A stretch of 64,000 nt of DNA from Adiantum capillus-veneris (Eukaryota > Streptophyta > Polypodiopsida > Polypodiales > Pteridaceae). Shown piece by piece: positions 35,177 to 46,980 of the stretch. The position numbers and the translations under genes were made by a program. The stretch is taken from contig CM043969.1 in NCBI GenBank assembly GCA_014529385.2, positions 68,830,676 to 68,894,675 of the forward strand. The letters run 5' to 3'. The stretch's first letter is position 1, and the number at the start of each line of letters is the position of its first letter. The notes beneath the pieces are model-generated. The model was not told the origin of the DNA and did no database searches. It saw nothing but the letters and a program-made list of their open reading frames with translations.

Positions 35177-35960
35177 TGTTAAGTATGGAGCCTGATTTAC
35201 CCTTGTAATTTTTTGTGGTAAAAGCGCACATGTGTAAGGCCCCCATTATGAGGAGAAGCCATCGTGCGTGAAGGAAAATCACTCACCGGAAACCAAAATT
35301 TTCATGGACAAGAATCAGGGGCAACTTTAAAGGCCTCGGGGACGGAGGCCCCCGAGACTTTTTTTTTTGTCGGAATATTTTTTTTCGCCGGAATATTATG
35401 GCCGGACGGCGGCCAAAAAGTGGTCGGAAAACAACCGGTTGGTTGGCTGGTGGCCGGTAGTCAATGGCCGATGGCCGGTGGTCGGAAGTCAATGGCCGGT
35501 GGCCGGTGGTCGATTTCAAAAGCGGACTTGTCTTCTCAAGGGCGGCCACACATGGGCGGAATGGAGGGTCCGATTTGGACTTATTCGCACAAGGGCGGCT
35601 ACACATGGCTGTATCTCATAAGAGAGGGCATCCTTTTTGGCCTATAAAAGGAGGCCATTTCTACACACATTTCATAGTGTGAAGTTGATGCAACAAGGTG
35701 AGTGTGAGGTGGTGAGAGTGAAGCAAGGTGGGAGCTCCATTAAGGGTATAATCCCTTTGTAAATTACTTCTTGTTTTGAAGTACTAAAGCCATTGAGTGG
35801 CTGCTTTCCCGTGGACGTAGCCCACATTGGGTGAACCACGTATATCGTGTGTACTCTCTCTCTCTCTCTCTCTACTCTATAATCTCGTGTATGTAAATCT
35901 GTCTCTCTCCATTAAGTAATCTACTCAATTATCTATTTAGCTACGTCTTATTTCCTAACA
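35177..35960 (+). repeat. copia2 5' LTR
   Basis: 784 bp. Includes a hairpin CTCGGGG/CCCCGAG (35335-35356), a block of GGCCGGTGG-type short repeats (about 35400-35515), the TATA box, and a short CT microsatellite. The 3' LTR lacks a segment of roughly 135-140 bp that spans the hairpin and part of the GC-rich block. Confidence 0.95.
35643..35649 (+). promoter_or_regulatory. copia2 TATA box
   Basis: TATAAAA within GGCCTATAAAAGGAGGCC. It is preserved at 39867-39873 in the 3' LTR and 59933-59939 in the solo LTR, so all three copies keep the core promoter. Confidence 0.8.
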
Positions 35961-36033
35961 ACTGGTGGCAGAGCAAGGTTTGCTCGTAGCTAAATTATCT
36001 CATGGAAAGGATTCCTTGAATTGAGTGGGAGTT
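35961..36033 (+). other. copia2 primer binding site and short leader
   Basis: ACTGGTGGCAGAGCAAGG follows the LTR. TGGTGGCAGAGC differs at two bases from the initiator-Met site TGGTATCAGAGC and is at the standard position. Leader to the gag ATG is only about 55 bp. Confidence 0.75.
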
Positions 36034-36807
36034 ATGGCGGAGGAAGGGAAGCTCAAGATTGAGAAGTTCAACGGCAAAAACTACCAACATTGGAAGATGC
36101 AGATTGAAGACTATCTCTACCAAAAGGACCTCTATTTGCCACTAGGCGGTCTTGAAAAGAAGCCCGCAACATTGGCAGATGAAGCATGGATTGTCCTTGA
36201 TCGAAAGGCACTGGGAACAATCCGGTTAAGCTTGGCGTCAACGGTGGCCTTCAATGTTTCGGAGATGAAGACCACGGAGGACTTGATGAAGTCACTTGAC
36301 GACTTCTACGAGAAACCATCGGCATCCAATAAGGTATTTCTTATGAAGCGCTTGTTCAATCTAAAGATGGCAGAGAATGGTTCAGTTGCAGAACACCTAA
36401 ATGACTTTAACACAAACATAAGTCAACTTCGATCAGTGAAAATCAATTTCGATGACGAAGTGCGAGCTCTCCTTATACTATCATCTCTACTGGATAGTTG
36501 GGACAGCCTTGTGATGGCTGTAAGTAATTCTATCTCGGGCACAAATACTCTTAAGTTTGATGATGTTGTGGGTGTTCTCCTAAGCGAGGAAATGCGAAGG
36601 AGAAGCATAGGAGAATCATCAAGTGCTGCACTATCAGTGGAAACAAGAGGAAGGCTTAAGGAGAGGTTCAAAAACCAAAAGGGTCGTGATCGCTCAAGGC
36701 GGAGCAAGTCACGCACAAAGTCAGTTCTTGAATGTTGGAACTGCGGCAAGAAGGGCCACATCAAGAAGGATTGCTGGTCCAAAAAGAAGAAGGAGACAGA
36801 GTCTTAA
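36034..36807 (+). CDS. copia2 gag
   Basis: 257 residues from ATG 36034 (MAEEGKLKIEKFNGKNY); an upstream GTG is less likely. N-terminal FNGKNYQHWKMQIEDYL and MKTTEDLMKSLDDFYEK are typical of the plant copia gag (UBN2-type) domain. A zinc knuckle CWNCGKKGHIKKDC lies at about residue 234. In this family gag and pol are normally one frame. Here TAA at 36805 ends gag, and the same frame remains readable beyond it (DNKPTLEANVAGKVEQDALI), so the stop is probably a mutation rather than a natural end. Gag forms the particle and binds RNA. Confidence 0.85.
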   Translation: MAEEGKLKIEKFNGKNYQHWKMQIEDYLYQKDLYLPLGGLEKKPATLADEAWIVLDRKALGTIRLSLASTVAFNVSEMKTTEDLMKSLDDFYEKPSASNKVFLMKRLFNLKMAENGSVAEHLNDFNTNISQLRSVKINFDDEVRALLILSSLLDSWDSLVMAVSNSISGTNTLKFDDVVGVLLSEEMRRRSIGESSSAALSVETRGRLKERFKNQKGRDRSRRSKSRTKSVLECWNCGKKGHIKKDCWSKKKKETES

Positions 36808-38201
36808 GACAACAAGCCAACATTGGAGGCCAATGTGGCAGGTAAAGTAGAGCAAGATGCTCTAATTCTCTCATTAAACAATGTGTCTAATTCCTGGATA
36901 GTAGACTTGGGCATATGAGTGCCAAAGGAATGCAAATCCTTCAAACAAAGAAGCTTCTACCAGGTTTGAAAGAAGTGGACTTAGAGTTCTGTGAAGATTG
37001 TGTTTATGGTAAACAAAAGAGGGTAAAATTTCAAAAATCAGGAAATGAAAGAAAAAATAAAAAACTTGAGTTGGTTCATTCTGATGTTTGGGGTCCTGCA
37101 AGTACACCATCACTTGGTGGCTCATTGTACTATGTAACATTCATAGACGATGCGACTAGAAAAACATGGGTTTATGTCATGAAGAATAAATCCGATGTAT
37201 TTTCCATATTTCAAAGGTGGAAAGCCTTTGTGGAGAATGAAACAGGTACCAAGGTTAAATGCCTCAGATCCGACAATGGAGGCGAATATTGCAGCCAAGA
37301 TTTTGAAAGCTTTTGTGCTAGCAATGGCATTCGGAGGCAAAGGACAACCCCAAGGACACCTCAACAAAATGGGACTTCGGAAAGGATGAACAGGACAATC
37401 ATGGAACGAGCACGAAGCATGCGGCTACATGCAGGCCTACCGCTTGAGCTTTGGGCGGAAGCTGTAAGTATGTCTGTGTACTTAATCAATCGGTCACCCT
37501 CAACGGCATTGGATGGGGGAGTTCCAGAAGAGGCATGGACAGGTAAACCGGTGAATTATGCATTTCTCAAAGTGTTTGGGTGTGAGGCTTTCATGCACAT
37601 AGATAGAAGCCTAAGATCAAAGTTAGATGCAAAGTCCAAAAAATGTTTCTTCATTGGCTATGGAGAAGGAGACTTTGAGTATCGCCTATGGAATCCTAAA
37701 GATGGTAAAATCTTAAGGAGTAGGGATGTAATTTTTAACGAACAAAATATGTACAAAGATTACTTGGAAAGAAAACAAACAAAAGAAACAGTTGATGAGT
37801 ACATGGAGCTTGAGGAAGGTGAAGACTCAAGGACTGCAAACGGTGACAATGTGCAACAACGTCAACCAAATGAGGAGCCTCAACCTATTCCCCGAAGATC
37901 TACAAGAGCAAGTAGACCTCCAGAAAGGTTTGTTCCTTCCTTCAACCATCTCTTGATCTCAGATTCTGGAGAGCCGGAATCATATGAAGAAGCTATGCAA
38001 CATGAATCCAAAGAAGAATGGACAAAGAGCATGCAAGTGGAGATGGACTCACTACATCGCAACCAAACATGGGAGTTGGTTGAGTTTCCTAAAGGTAAGC
38101 GGGCACTTCAAAAAAAATGGGTGTACAAGCTAAAGGAAGAAGAAGGTGGGAAGAAAAGGTACAAGTCTAGGCTCTCCTGTTGTAAAAATGAACTCAATTA
38201 G
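36808..38201 (+). pseudogene. copia2 protease remnant, integrase, start of reverse transcriptase
   Basis: After gag the frame reads to SWIVDL (about 36908), the first residues of the copia protease (normally WIVDSGA). It then jumps, with a frame change, to LGHMSAKGM, which belongs before integrase. The protease body is therefore deleted. Integrase follows: CEDCVYGKQ (end of the zinc site), HSDVWGP (first Asp), SDNGGEY (second Asp), PQQNGTSERMNR (Glu). The zinc site has lost its first His. Reverse transcriptase begins at EEAMQHESKEEW and WELVEFPKG and breaks off at KSRL, where the frame ends at 38201. Confidence 0.85.
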
Positions 38202-39474
38202 GCTTGTCTTAAGCCTTGTGGCTGCTCATGATCTAAATCTCGAGCAAATGGATGTAAATACGGCATTCCCTCACGGTGACTTAGAGGAGGAAATCTACAT
38301 GCTTCAACCAAAGGGGTATGAAGTAAAAGGTAAGGAGAAAATGGTTTGCAGATTAAAGAAGAGCTTGTATGGTTTAAAGCAAGCATCAAGACAATGGTAC
38401 TTGAAGTTTGATCGATGGATGTTGGATCATGGATTCACAAGATGCAACTCGGATCACTGCGTCTACACGGAGAATTTGGAAGATGGGAAATTCATCATCC
38501 TAATGTTGTATGTTGATGACATGTTGATTGCAAGTGCTAACATGTAGGACATCAAAGACCTAAAAGAAGAGCTGTCCAAATCTTTTTCAATGAAAGATTT
38601 AGGTGCTGCAAAGAGGATACTTGGTATGAAAATATCAAGGGACAGGACGAAGAAGACAATAAAGCTATCTCAAGAAGATTACATCAAGAAGGTACTAGAA
38701 AGGTTTGCAATGCAGAATGCAAAACCAGTTTCTACACCTTTGGCTGGTCATTTTAAACTAACGAAGGATATGTGTCCAAAGACACAAGAGGAGATAGCCT
38801 ATATGTCTAAAGTTCCATATGCTGCAGCGGTAGGTTCTCTAATGTATGCTATGGCCTGGACAAGGCCAGACATTGCACATGCAGTGGGAGTTGTGAGTAG
38901 GTTCATGGACAACCCAGGTAAAGAGCATTGGCAAGCTGTGAAGTGGATACTTAGGTATCTAAAAGGGACAACAACAAATGCTTTGTATTTTGGAGGAACT
39001 GATATTTTTCTAGAAGGGTATGCTGATGCAGATATGGCAGGTGACAAAGATACTCGAAGGAGCACTACTGGCTATGTGTTCATGGTTGGAGGCACAGCAG
39101 TAAGCTGGGCTTCAAAGTTGCAGAAAGTGGAACTTTCACTTTCTACCACGGAAGCAGAGTATGTAGCAATGACGGAGGCAAGTAAAGAAATTATGTGGCT
39201 TCACAGATTCTTAGAAGAGCTTGGATTCAAACAAGACAATTGTGTCTTGTACAGTGATAGCCAAAGCGCTATCCATCTTGCGAAGAACTCAGCCTTTCAT
39301 TTAAGGACAAAGCACATTGAGGTGATAAATCACTTCATACGCACTCTTTTGGAAGAGGGACAACTAAAGCTAGGAAAGGTGCATACAAGTGAAAATCCTG
39401 CAGACATGTTTACAAAGGTGGTCAACAAGGAGAAGTTGAGCTTTTGCTCATCTTCAATCGGCATTCAAGGATAA
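38173..39474 (+). pseudogene. copia2 reverse transcriptase and RNase H
   Basis: Resumes at SPVVKMNSIRLVL in a new frame. A short segment (about 15-20 codons, judged from the family) and the frame were lost near 38173. Motifs: MDVNTAFPHGDLEEEIYM, LYGLKQA, catalytic LYVDDML; then TAG at 38545-38547 in frame; then DLGAAKRILGM, TRPDIAHAV, WILRYLKGT, RNase H ADADMAGD, STTEAEY, SDSQSAI, RTKHIEV, ENPADMFTK. Domains are otherwise well kept, so decay is recent. Copies RNA into cDNA in the particle. Confidence 0.9.
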
Positions 39475-39521
39475 GAACCCAGAATGGAAAGTAGTCACAG
39501 GTTTGGTTTGGAGATCAGTCT

Positions 39522-39534
39522 CCAAGTGGGAGAT
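39522..39534 (+). other. copia2 polypurine tract
   Basis: CCAAGTGGGAGAT immediately before the 3' LTR; the AAGTGGGAGATTG form is typical of plant copia elements. Confidence 0.88.
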
Positions 39535-40073
39535 TGTTAAGTATGGAGCCTGATTTACCCTTGTAATTTTCTGTGGTAAAAGCGCACATTTGTAAGGCCC
39601 CCATTATGAGGAGAAGCCATCGTGCGTGAAGGAAAATCACTCACCGGAAACCCAAATTTTCACGGACAAGAATCAGGGGCAACTTTAAAGTCCGATGGCC
39701 GGTGGTCGGAAGTCAATGGCCGGTGGCCGGTGGCCGAATTCAAAAGCGGACTTGTCTTCTCAAGGGCGGCCACACATGGGCGGATTGGAGGGTCCGATTT
39801 GGACTTATTCGCACAAGGGCGGCTACACATGGCTGTCTCTCATAAGAGAGGGCAGCCCTTTTGGCCTATAAAAGGAGGCCATTTCTACACACATTTCATA
39901 GTGTGAGGTTGATGCAACAAGGTGAGTGTGAGGTGGTGAGAGTGAAGCAAGGTGGGAGCTCCATTAAGGGTATAATCCCTTTGTAAATTACTTCTTGTTT
40001 TGAAGTACTAAATCCATTGAGTGGCTGCTTTCCCGTGGACGTAGCCCACATTGGGTGAACCACGTATATCGTG

Positions 40074-40110
<37 letters not shown>

Positions 40111-40194
40111 CTATAATCTCGTGTATGTAAATCTGTCTCTCTCCATTAAGTAATCTACTCAATTATCTATTTAGCTACGTCTTATTTCCTAACA
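39535..40194 (+). repeat. copia2 3' LTR, internally deleted
   Basis: 660 bp. Compared with the 5' LTR it lacks a block after GCAACTTTAAAG (about 39690) and has a longer CT microsatellite. TATA box at 39867-39873. Because both LTRs are copied from one template on insertion, the deletion arose after insertion, or the strands came from different templates. Confidence 0.94.
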
Positions 40195-40199
40195 AGAAA

Positions 40200-40515
40200 A
40201 CCTAATGTCCGGCCAAAATGACCTGATTTGTCCCTAGGCTTCTATAGAGCTTAATTACAACACCGTGAGCTCGCTTTGCTCATCCAACAAGCATGTGCGG
40301 CCAAAATACAATTGCCGACTTAAAATATGAAGTTACTGTAAACATTACAAACGTAATGTCTCAAAATGATAGTAATGGGATATTCGATGATGTCCATGAG
40401 CTTGTATCTTCACATTACAGCATCCATCTTCATCTTCATCACTTCATCAACATCTTCATATGGAATCTTTAGAGAATCTTTGAGGAATCTTCATGGAATC
40501 TTTGGCCTGTCAACA
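40200..40515 (-). repeat. Asp2 right LTR, part two
   Basis: Continues from 35176 after the copia2 insertion and its duplicated AGAAA (40195-40199). Matches the left LTR from about 25395 to 25741. Ends CAACA, then TSD GATGA (40516-40520). Confidence 0.92.
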
Positions 40516-40520
40516 GATGA

Positions 40521-40590
40521 CAACCCAATAAATGTTCTTAAAGAGTTTAGCTACAAAGTGGTTTGCCCATGGCAACGAGTTAATGGGTGT
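40521..40590 (+). pseudogene. old copia RNase H end, continued
   Basis: NPINVLKEFSYKVV joins KVHTDD at 24674 once Asp2 is removed, restoring the usual V.T..NPAD..TK end of copia pol in degenerate form. Confidence 0.8.
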
Positions 40591-40847
40591 AGGGTGAGCA
40601 CACTTTTGTCATGCTTTAGGGTTGTACATACTAGCCACTTATGGCCACATTGGCTTTTACATGGGAGATTGGTGAATGACCTATCGGTTGTACATACTAG
40701 CCACTTTAGTATTGTACTTACTACCTTTAGTCATAGCCACTCATGGCTACATTGGATTTTATGTGGCAGGTTGTTGGTGCAAAGGCCTATGGTCACCTGC
40801 CCATGACTAACACCTTACACACTATCTCACTAACTTCATCTACTCTT

Positions 40848-40975
40848 CAATTGTATATACAATAAAGGAAACACATAGTGACTTCTCAATATGTGCTATT
40901 TCCCCCAATTACTCTTCTCTTCTTCTTCCTCTTCCCACATGCATGCGCACAGGCACACCGCCTCCCTCACAATCT
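40848..40975 (+). repeat. old copia 3' LTR end
   Basis: Matches 23481-23597, ending CCTCCCTCACAATC. The upstream part (40591-40847) has internal repeats of TTGTACATACTAGCCACTT and is probably the rest of this LTR, without a partner on the left. Confidence 0.6.
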
Positions 40976-40989
40976 GAAGGACATTGATG

Positions 40990-42150
40990 AAGATGAATGG
41001 GTAGAGTAATTTTCACAAACCTTGCAGAATGCACTAAGGAAATGGTACTAGCATTACTGAGCATGTAGGCTACAAACTTACAGTAAGTAGAAGAAGGATT
41101 TCTTGTGAGAGCATAGTGAAAAGGACTGGGATGAGGATGTCCTTTGAAAATTGGATAAAATCAAAGAGGGTAAGCTATTTGTTAGGAGTTATATTGAGAA
41201 AATCAAGGAATTAACCAAGGAATTGAATGAGCCACCATAAAAAAATACATGCTTGCATTGTTTTCAAGTGGGTTCAGAAGCAAGAAATTAAGGGAACAAG
41301 AGGGATGAATGCCAACTAAAAACTTTAATGATCTGGTACAAAGACCTTTGAGTTAGATCAACAAGCTAATAAAGAGAAGGGTCACAAAGAAAAGGAGAGA
41401 TCCAATTTTAGTGAAATCATCCACTAAAGGATCTAGTACAAACTATAGCTCTTTTTATAGTGATGCAAAGGACACATTAAAGAGTTAGAGAAGAGATCGT
41501 GGACTAAAGAGATTGAGGTTCTATGCAAGCAGATATCTGAGATATCCAAAACCAAACATTTAGTAGGAAAAGTGGAGACCTAGTGCACATATGTTTGATG
41601 AATACTACTAATGCACTTATTGCAAAGCTTCTAGGCACTTATGGAACATTTTCGAAAGCATAGATCTAACGAGTCTAGAAGTAGCCAAACAAGAGATGAT
41701 AGCAAATAATAAGGACAATGAAGCCAATACCAACAATATGGTTGGAAGAGGATGCTCTTATCAAAAAGAAATTGGTAGAGATAGAGATAGACCTGACTTT
41801 ACCAGTCGTAACTTCAACTGCTATACCTATGAAAAATGTGGAAATTTTGCAACATAATGTCCAAATAATGTGAAAGCTAAATTGAAAAAGGGGAAGGTGG
41901 CAAAGCCAGTTCCAATGTGTGTGATCACTAGGAGTGCTCCAGTTGTCATCAAAGAATTACCATATGAACCATCCAATCAAACAAAGCAAAACAAAGAGGC
42001 TCATACGTGGGAAAAATAGAGAGTTGTTTGGAAGTCCAAGGAAAAGCCAAAAAAGTGGATGAGTGGTAGAAGCACAAGACACTGGCAGCCCACATCTAGA
42101 GGATGCTAGAAAGGCTAGAATTATCATACTCTAGAACCATTGAAGGGATT
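40990..42150 (+). pseudogene. degenerate gypsy-type gag with zinc knuckle
   Basis: Translated across frames, the plus strand reads KLFVRSYIEKIKELTKEL, NTCLHCFQVGS, CTYCKASRHLWN, NFNCYTYEKCGNFAT then a stop and CPNN, and PMCVITRSAP. These look like the end of a gag core, two decayed zinc knuckles and the linker before a protease. Many stops. To 42962 the sequence stays weakly coding-like (KVDLAKVNNLQTKM) but unassignable. Confidence 0.45.
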
Positions 42151-42962
42151 TTGTCAAAAGATTCAAAATCTCTCATTATGTTCTTGAGATTCAAATTCCA
42201 ACTATGAAATCTGGTGAGAATGGTGTTGAAGTAGAAACAAACAAACCAGTTAAAGGCTCAAAGAATCACCATGAGAAGGACGTATGACAAGTCAAGGTGG
42301 ACTTGGCCAAAGTTAATAATCTACAGACAAAAATGTTCAGAAACATTAATATGAATCTCCAAAAAAGGATCCATCAATTGAGAGATGCAATAGGTCAGTT
42401 GAGGCATGACACTGTTAGGACAACTTTTTTGAAGCGATAGATAATCAAATTTAGATAGTAGTTTTAGGAATGAATAGGATCAAATATATGTCAAAGTATG
42501 TGAGGGAATCTGAAAACGGACTATTGAACTTGATGATATTATAGGAATGTTACTTGATGCTACCAATTTTATCAGAAGACAGAGGAAGAGAGAATTCGAT
42601 GCAATGACAATAAGATTTTTCAAGATTAAAGATGACAAAGTGCCAATCATCCTGTTGAGTTATGACACAAATATAAGTGAGTCATTCATGTAGAGAAAAT
42701 AGCACAGTAGGGTGTATGCATGATAAGGTGGACTAAATAACCATGTCCAAAACATTGGTATTAAAGTGGTAGCTACCAACCAAGTTCTCCTATCAATGAA
42801 ATCAAAGTGTCTTGTGTAGTATGAATCTTCAAGTCCGCCTTGATATCCTTATTTTGATTGCATACTTTTAGGTCTAATTTTATAGTTTTTAATGGGAGTA
42901 TTAGAAAAATAATAATTGGTGCTACCCTTGCAAAAATGTGGTAGCTAGTGTACCACCTTATC

Positions 42963-43226
42963 ATGCACTTACCTAGTAGAGCTTGATTATTAAAGATGGA
43001 AATGACTACAAGAGTGTTTCTTGTATAGGCATATGCTAGAGCTTGTCACTCACATCATGGATGAGGTTTGAGAGAGCTCAAGAATCAACCCAAATGCACT
43101 TACCTAGTAGAGCTTGATTATTAAAGATGGAAATGACTACAAGAGTGTTTCTTGTATAGGCATATGCTAGAGCTTGTCACTCACATCATGGATGAGGTTT
43201 GAGAGAGCTCAAGAATCAACCCAAAT
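42963..43226 (+). repeat. 131-bp tandem duplication
   Basis: Two almost identical copies, 42963-43093 and 43094-43226, starting ATGCACTTACCTAGTAG. No coding content. From 43227 to 43640 I see nothing assignable. Confidence 0.93.
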
Positions 43227-43639
43227 AGAGAGAATCAAGTAGAAAACTCGTATGCACCCTTTTAGGGACTATTTTGGTCTATATATTGGCGTCATACACA
43301 AGTAGACCATGTGTAAAAACACCCATGGTCTATGTACCTATATATGGGCATCATTTGGGATGGCTAGGCACGCATAAGTGGCTAGGGAAAGGCTCCATAC
43401 AAAGGTGTAAATTATGTCACACACTCCAACAAACCTCCCCGTGTGTGTGATATATAGCACTCAATAAATACAAAGTTTCGACAATTCAAACAATAGGGTA
43501 TAAGAATCAAATATGTATCATAGAGAATTTAACGATAGAAATAGATGAAAATGGCTCCCCTTGATGAGTCTATTCTATCAAGTTTTGGCTACAAAAGGCT
43601 GGTGCTTCAGAGTATGTCTTCAACATAGCAGCAAGTGTT

Positions 43640-44275
43640 GGCTTCACCATCTTTGTTGTTGCGAGAGTCTTCAGATGCCATATTGATTTTTCCTTTGTTG
43701 TTGGTGTTTTGATCTTGATCTCTATCTTTTACTACTTGTGTTAGCTTCTTTGTGTTTATAAAAATGAATGTGTTTTATTTCCAAATATGTTGCATGGATT
43801 GATCTTATAGAAATACTTTGACAAATGGTTGCTTCTTGCACTGTGTTGGCACCGCTTCTTTTTGCTACCAGTGATGATTGCATATAATCCATTATAGGTT
43901 TTGTCTTAGTGCTTTTTTGTTCTTCTTGGCCTTTTCTTGAAGTGAATTGATGACATTTTCAATTATTGGGACTAGTTCCTTTTCTTTTAGAATGGTCACT
44001 ATTTGATTAAACTCTTTGGGGAGAGCCTTTGAAAGGACTACTATCTTGTCCTCTTTGTCTACCCGTGACTCAATATAGACCAATTTAGTACAAATATTCT
44101 TTAGCCTATTGGTGAGGCTAGAGAGATTTTCTCCTTATTTCATCATTAAACTGTATTTTGAGTGAAATTTTAGAATGTTTTGCTTTAGTATCAAACACAT
44201 GTTCTAGAGTTTGACAAGCATTGAGTTCAGCGTTAGCTTCATCCAAGTAGTGCAAAAAGTTATCATCTATTTGAA
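43640..44275 (-). pseudogene. degenerate copia-type gag, minus strand
   Basis: Read on minus: DDNFLHYLDEANAEL, then LVYIESRVDKEDKIVVLSKA, LPKEFNQIVTILKEKE, SLQEKAKKNKK. This resembles the later part of a UBN2-type gag (the LP..Y..I...L region and the basic segment before the knuckle). Frameshifts near 44080-44140. No pol follows. Confidence 0.5.
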
Positions 44276-46980
44276 TTATAAAAAGAAGATATAATGTTTA
44301 TAAAACCTTCCTTTTTAGTCAAAGAGGACACTTGTCCATTATCAACAACCTCTTAGACTATATCAACGGCTCAAAAGATGCACATTTTCTCAACCTTCCC
44401 CTATGGCCTTTTGTAGGCCAAAAAAACCATACTTTTACTCTTATAAAACATACATTTCATTACACAAGCATGTTTCTTCCCATTCTATTAGTTGAAACAA
44501 GGTGAGGAGTCATGATGGCTTGTTAAAGGTAATGGATGGCTTGTTAAAGGTAATGAAAGTGTGTTATGGATGCTCTAGTTTGTATAGTCTCACCTCTCCC
44601 TAGAGGCTTTATTACTCCCCAAAGACACTTCTTATCAGATACCTTTTTTAGTTTTTCTTGCTAGGTATGATATCCTGTACCATCAAATTCACGCAAGTCA
44701 CCTTTCCCCATGATATGTGTCTACTCTCTATACAATATTATCTCTATAAATGGACATTTAGTACACACACCTCAATTTTTAAGGACAAATAAGAAGTTTC
44801 AAAATGATGGGAGCTTGATGGGAATTGTCAAAGTAATGGAAGATGACTAAATGGGGATAAAATTGATCGGTCAATTTTGGTTGACGGATCATGTGTGTGC
44901 CAAGATTAAGTTTAATTTTCATCAAGAAATCATTTGTGAAAATAAAGATGAATGATTGGAGAAAAAAGTTGCCATAAATTAAGTGTGTGTGTGTGACCTA
45001 ATGTTGAGTGTGTGCATTCCAAGGAATTAGAGTATTGATGTTTGAGTGTGTATTCACTTAATTGATGTGTATGCAAGGCAATTCCAATCATTGAATATGC
45101 CTAAAGGCACCCCATTTCAATAATTCTTGATTCAATGATTGATGGTCAATTGGGACACCTAAATGCTTGTGGAATATGAACGTGCATCAGAAAAGTGTGC
45201 AATCATGGTGTGTAGGCCTGATTGTGTTGATAATTGAACCAAAAAGAAATTTGTGTGCTTATTTTTGACGAGTGTGCACTGCTTATTATGCCAAATCAAG
45301 ATTAGTTTCTTTTTAAAAATCAAGCATGCATGCATTCATATGCTTGATCAAGTATGCAATTGGAGCATTGGAATGTGAAATTGATGGATTGATTGCATTT
45401 ATTTTTTATATGAATCTGGTAATGTATGCCACTCAATGGCATTAAAAATCCAATTAGAGATTGAATGATTAGTGTCTTATCACTAATTATAATGATTGCA
45501 AGACATAAATATTGGTTTCATTATGACTAATTGAATTGGGATGACTCAATTGTACACCACTAGGGATGATATAAGCACACTATCATTACAATGTATGCCA
45601 AATTTGATACTTTAGCCATGCAAACCCAAATGACAAATCCAATAGGGTTTGGATTATTAGGTCTATTAAAATAAGCAATTTAAAGTTGCAAAAATGATTG
45701 TGACTTGGGACTTACTCTTCTAGTGAAGAATGTCTGCACCTATCTGGCCTAGGTACACCATTTTGTTTGACTGTGGTTCACATTGGTGCAATTGAATATA
45801 AAGGGTGGATGTGATGTGTGTTTCCAATGAGCTTATCAACTAATTGTTTAGGATACGACATAAAACTTTTAATGGAATTGTGCATAAGATTTGCACTATA
45901 TCAAGGGGCACAAAGAAGGTTTAAATCTCAACTGAATTATAAAAACTTGAGTCCATGAAGAGAGAATTGTATCATGAGTTTGTGAGCATACATGCATCAA
46001 AATACTGTGTGAGTGACCAACTGGGTGAAAGTGCAACTATTAAAGCTTTTATTCTTTTTGGTGTGATGATTAATCCTTGCCTTCTTGCCTTTGGCCCGCA
46101 CAATATCCTTCTCACACTTTGCTCATGGAATCAACCCCATGAAGGCAAAAAACACACTCAATTGTGTTTCTTGTTGTTGGTGCTCTAACTCCTACACACA
46201 TTCATCTATTTCTCTTGCATGCTCCCCTAGACCATTTTTGTAGCACTACTGAGCTCACTCATACATGTTTTTAGCATGCTAGCTCATTGGAGATCCTGCA
46301 TTGGCCTCTAATTATGTTCCCTAGCTTTACAAAAGCCAATTACATGTTAGTTTCCTTTCCTAGATTTACACAAGCCAATTACATGTTTGTACCCCATTTG
46401 GTTGCTTGCCCACTTTCCATGGTCTGAACGACACACTTGCATCACTATTAGTTGTTGCATGGCCCGCCATACATTATATTTCCTCCATGAAAGGATCACC
46501 TTATAAGCTCCACTTTTTCTACCAATCACGTCAACAGCCTTCACGCTAGCTACTAGATGCCAACAAACTCTACCATACATGCACAATTCAAGATGCACCC
46601 CCTGACTTGCCATTCCACACTCAAAATTCCCACACCCACAATCGCAATCTTTGCAATTCATTGATCAAGGGGATTAGATCCCACAAGCAATGCCTAGCCT
46701 CCCACCTACCTAATGCCTACACATCCTCACTATCTCTCACATGTTGTGCCCCAGACACACTCGTGGCCACACCACATAGTGCATACAAATGCTAGGCCTT
46801 TCTCTTTGGATCCCTCCTTGTCATGTTCTCCCTTGTCCCTACAAACTCCCCATAGTTGGTAGCTCAATCACAAAGAAAAAGAAAGACCTCAATTTATTTT
46901 TGAAAAAAACAAATGAAACTGAAAATGGTTTGACGGGGACCCCACGCATCTTTGCCTAGTAGAAAATCTTGGGTTGTAGT
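44276..46980. other. no gene or element recognised
   Basis: 2.7 kb, AT-rich, with frames of no more than about 105 codons and no recognisable domain on either strand. No clear direct or inverted repeat ends. Confidence 0.5.

Larger units (their letters stand above)
35177..40194 (+). mobile_element. copia2: Ty1/copia retrotransposon, defective
   Basis: LTRs TGTTAAGTATGG...CCTAACA, TSD AGAAA at 35172-35176 and 40195-40199, primer site and polypurine tract in place. Internal order gag, (protease lost), integrase, reverse transcriptase, RNase H is the copia order. Defects: a stop at the gag end, a deletion joining protease start to integrase, a frameshifting deletion in reverse transcriptase, and TAG at 38545. 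It must have been mobilised before, or despite, these changes. A solo LTR of the same family is at 59460-60270. Confidence 0.95.
24675..40515 (-). mobile_element. Asp2: minus-strand tRNA-Asp-primed non-autonomous LTR retrotransposon
   Basis: Seen: TSD GATGA at 24670-24674 and 40516-40520; on the plus strand the LTRs run TGTTGGCGG...CAACA; a perfect tRNA-Asp primer site lies beside the right LTR in reverse complement and a purine tract (as read on minus) beside the left LTR. The element therefore reads right to left. Removing copia2 (35177-40199) leaves about 10.8 kb. The flanks join to a continuous copia frame (KVHTDD + NPINVL), which proves the insertion. Content in its own direction: a 4-kb leader with a palindrome array, then broken frames (30408 down to 26949) with a degenerate protease and a W[VL]PK-repeat end like Asp1. 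No reverse transcriptase or integrase seen. Confidence 0.9.

Noticed and set aside
35264..35682. 127-codon and overlapping frames rich in Gly-Arg-Trp
   Set aside because: Products of GGCCGGTGG-type short repeats in the copia2 LTR; not conserved in frame in the other LTRs.
46347..46661. 104-codon Cys-rich frame on minus
   Set aside because: Cysteine spacing fits no zinc-binding or secreted peptide pattern I know; no signal peptide.
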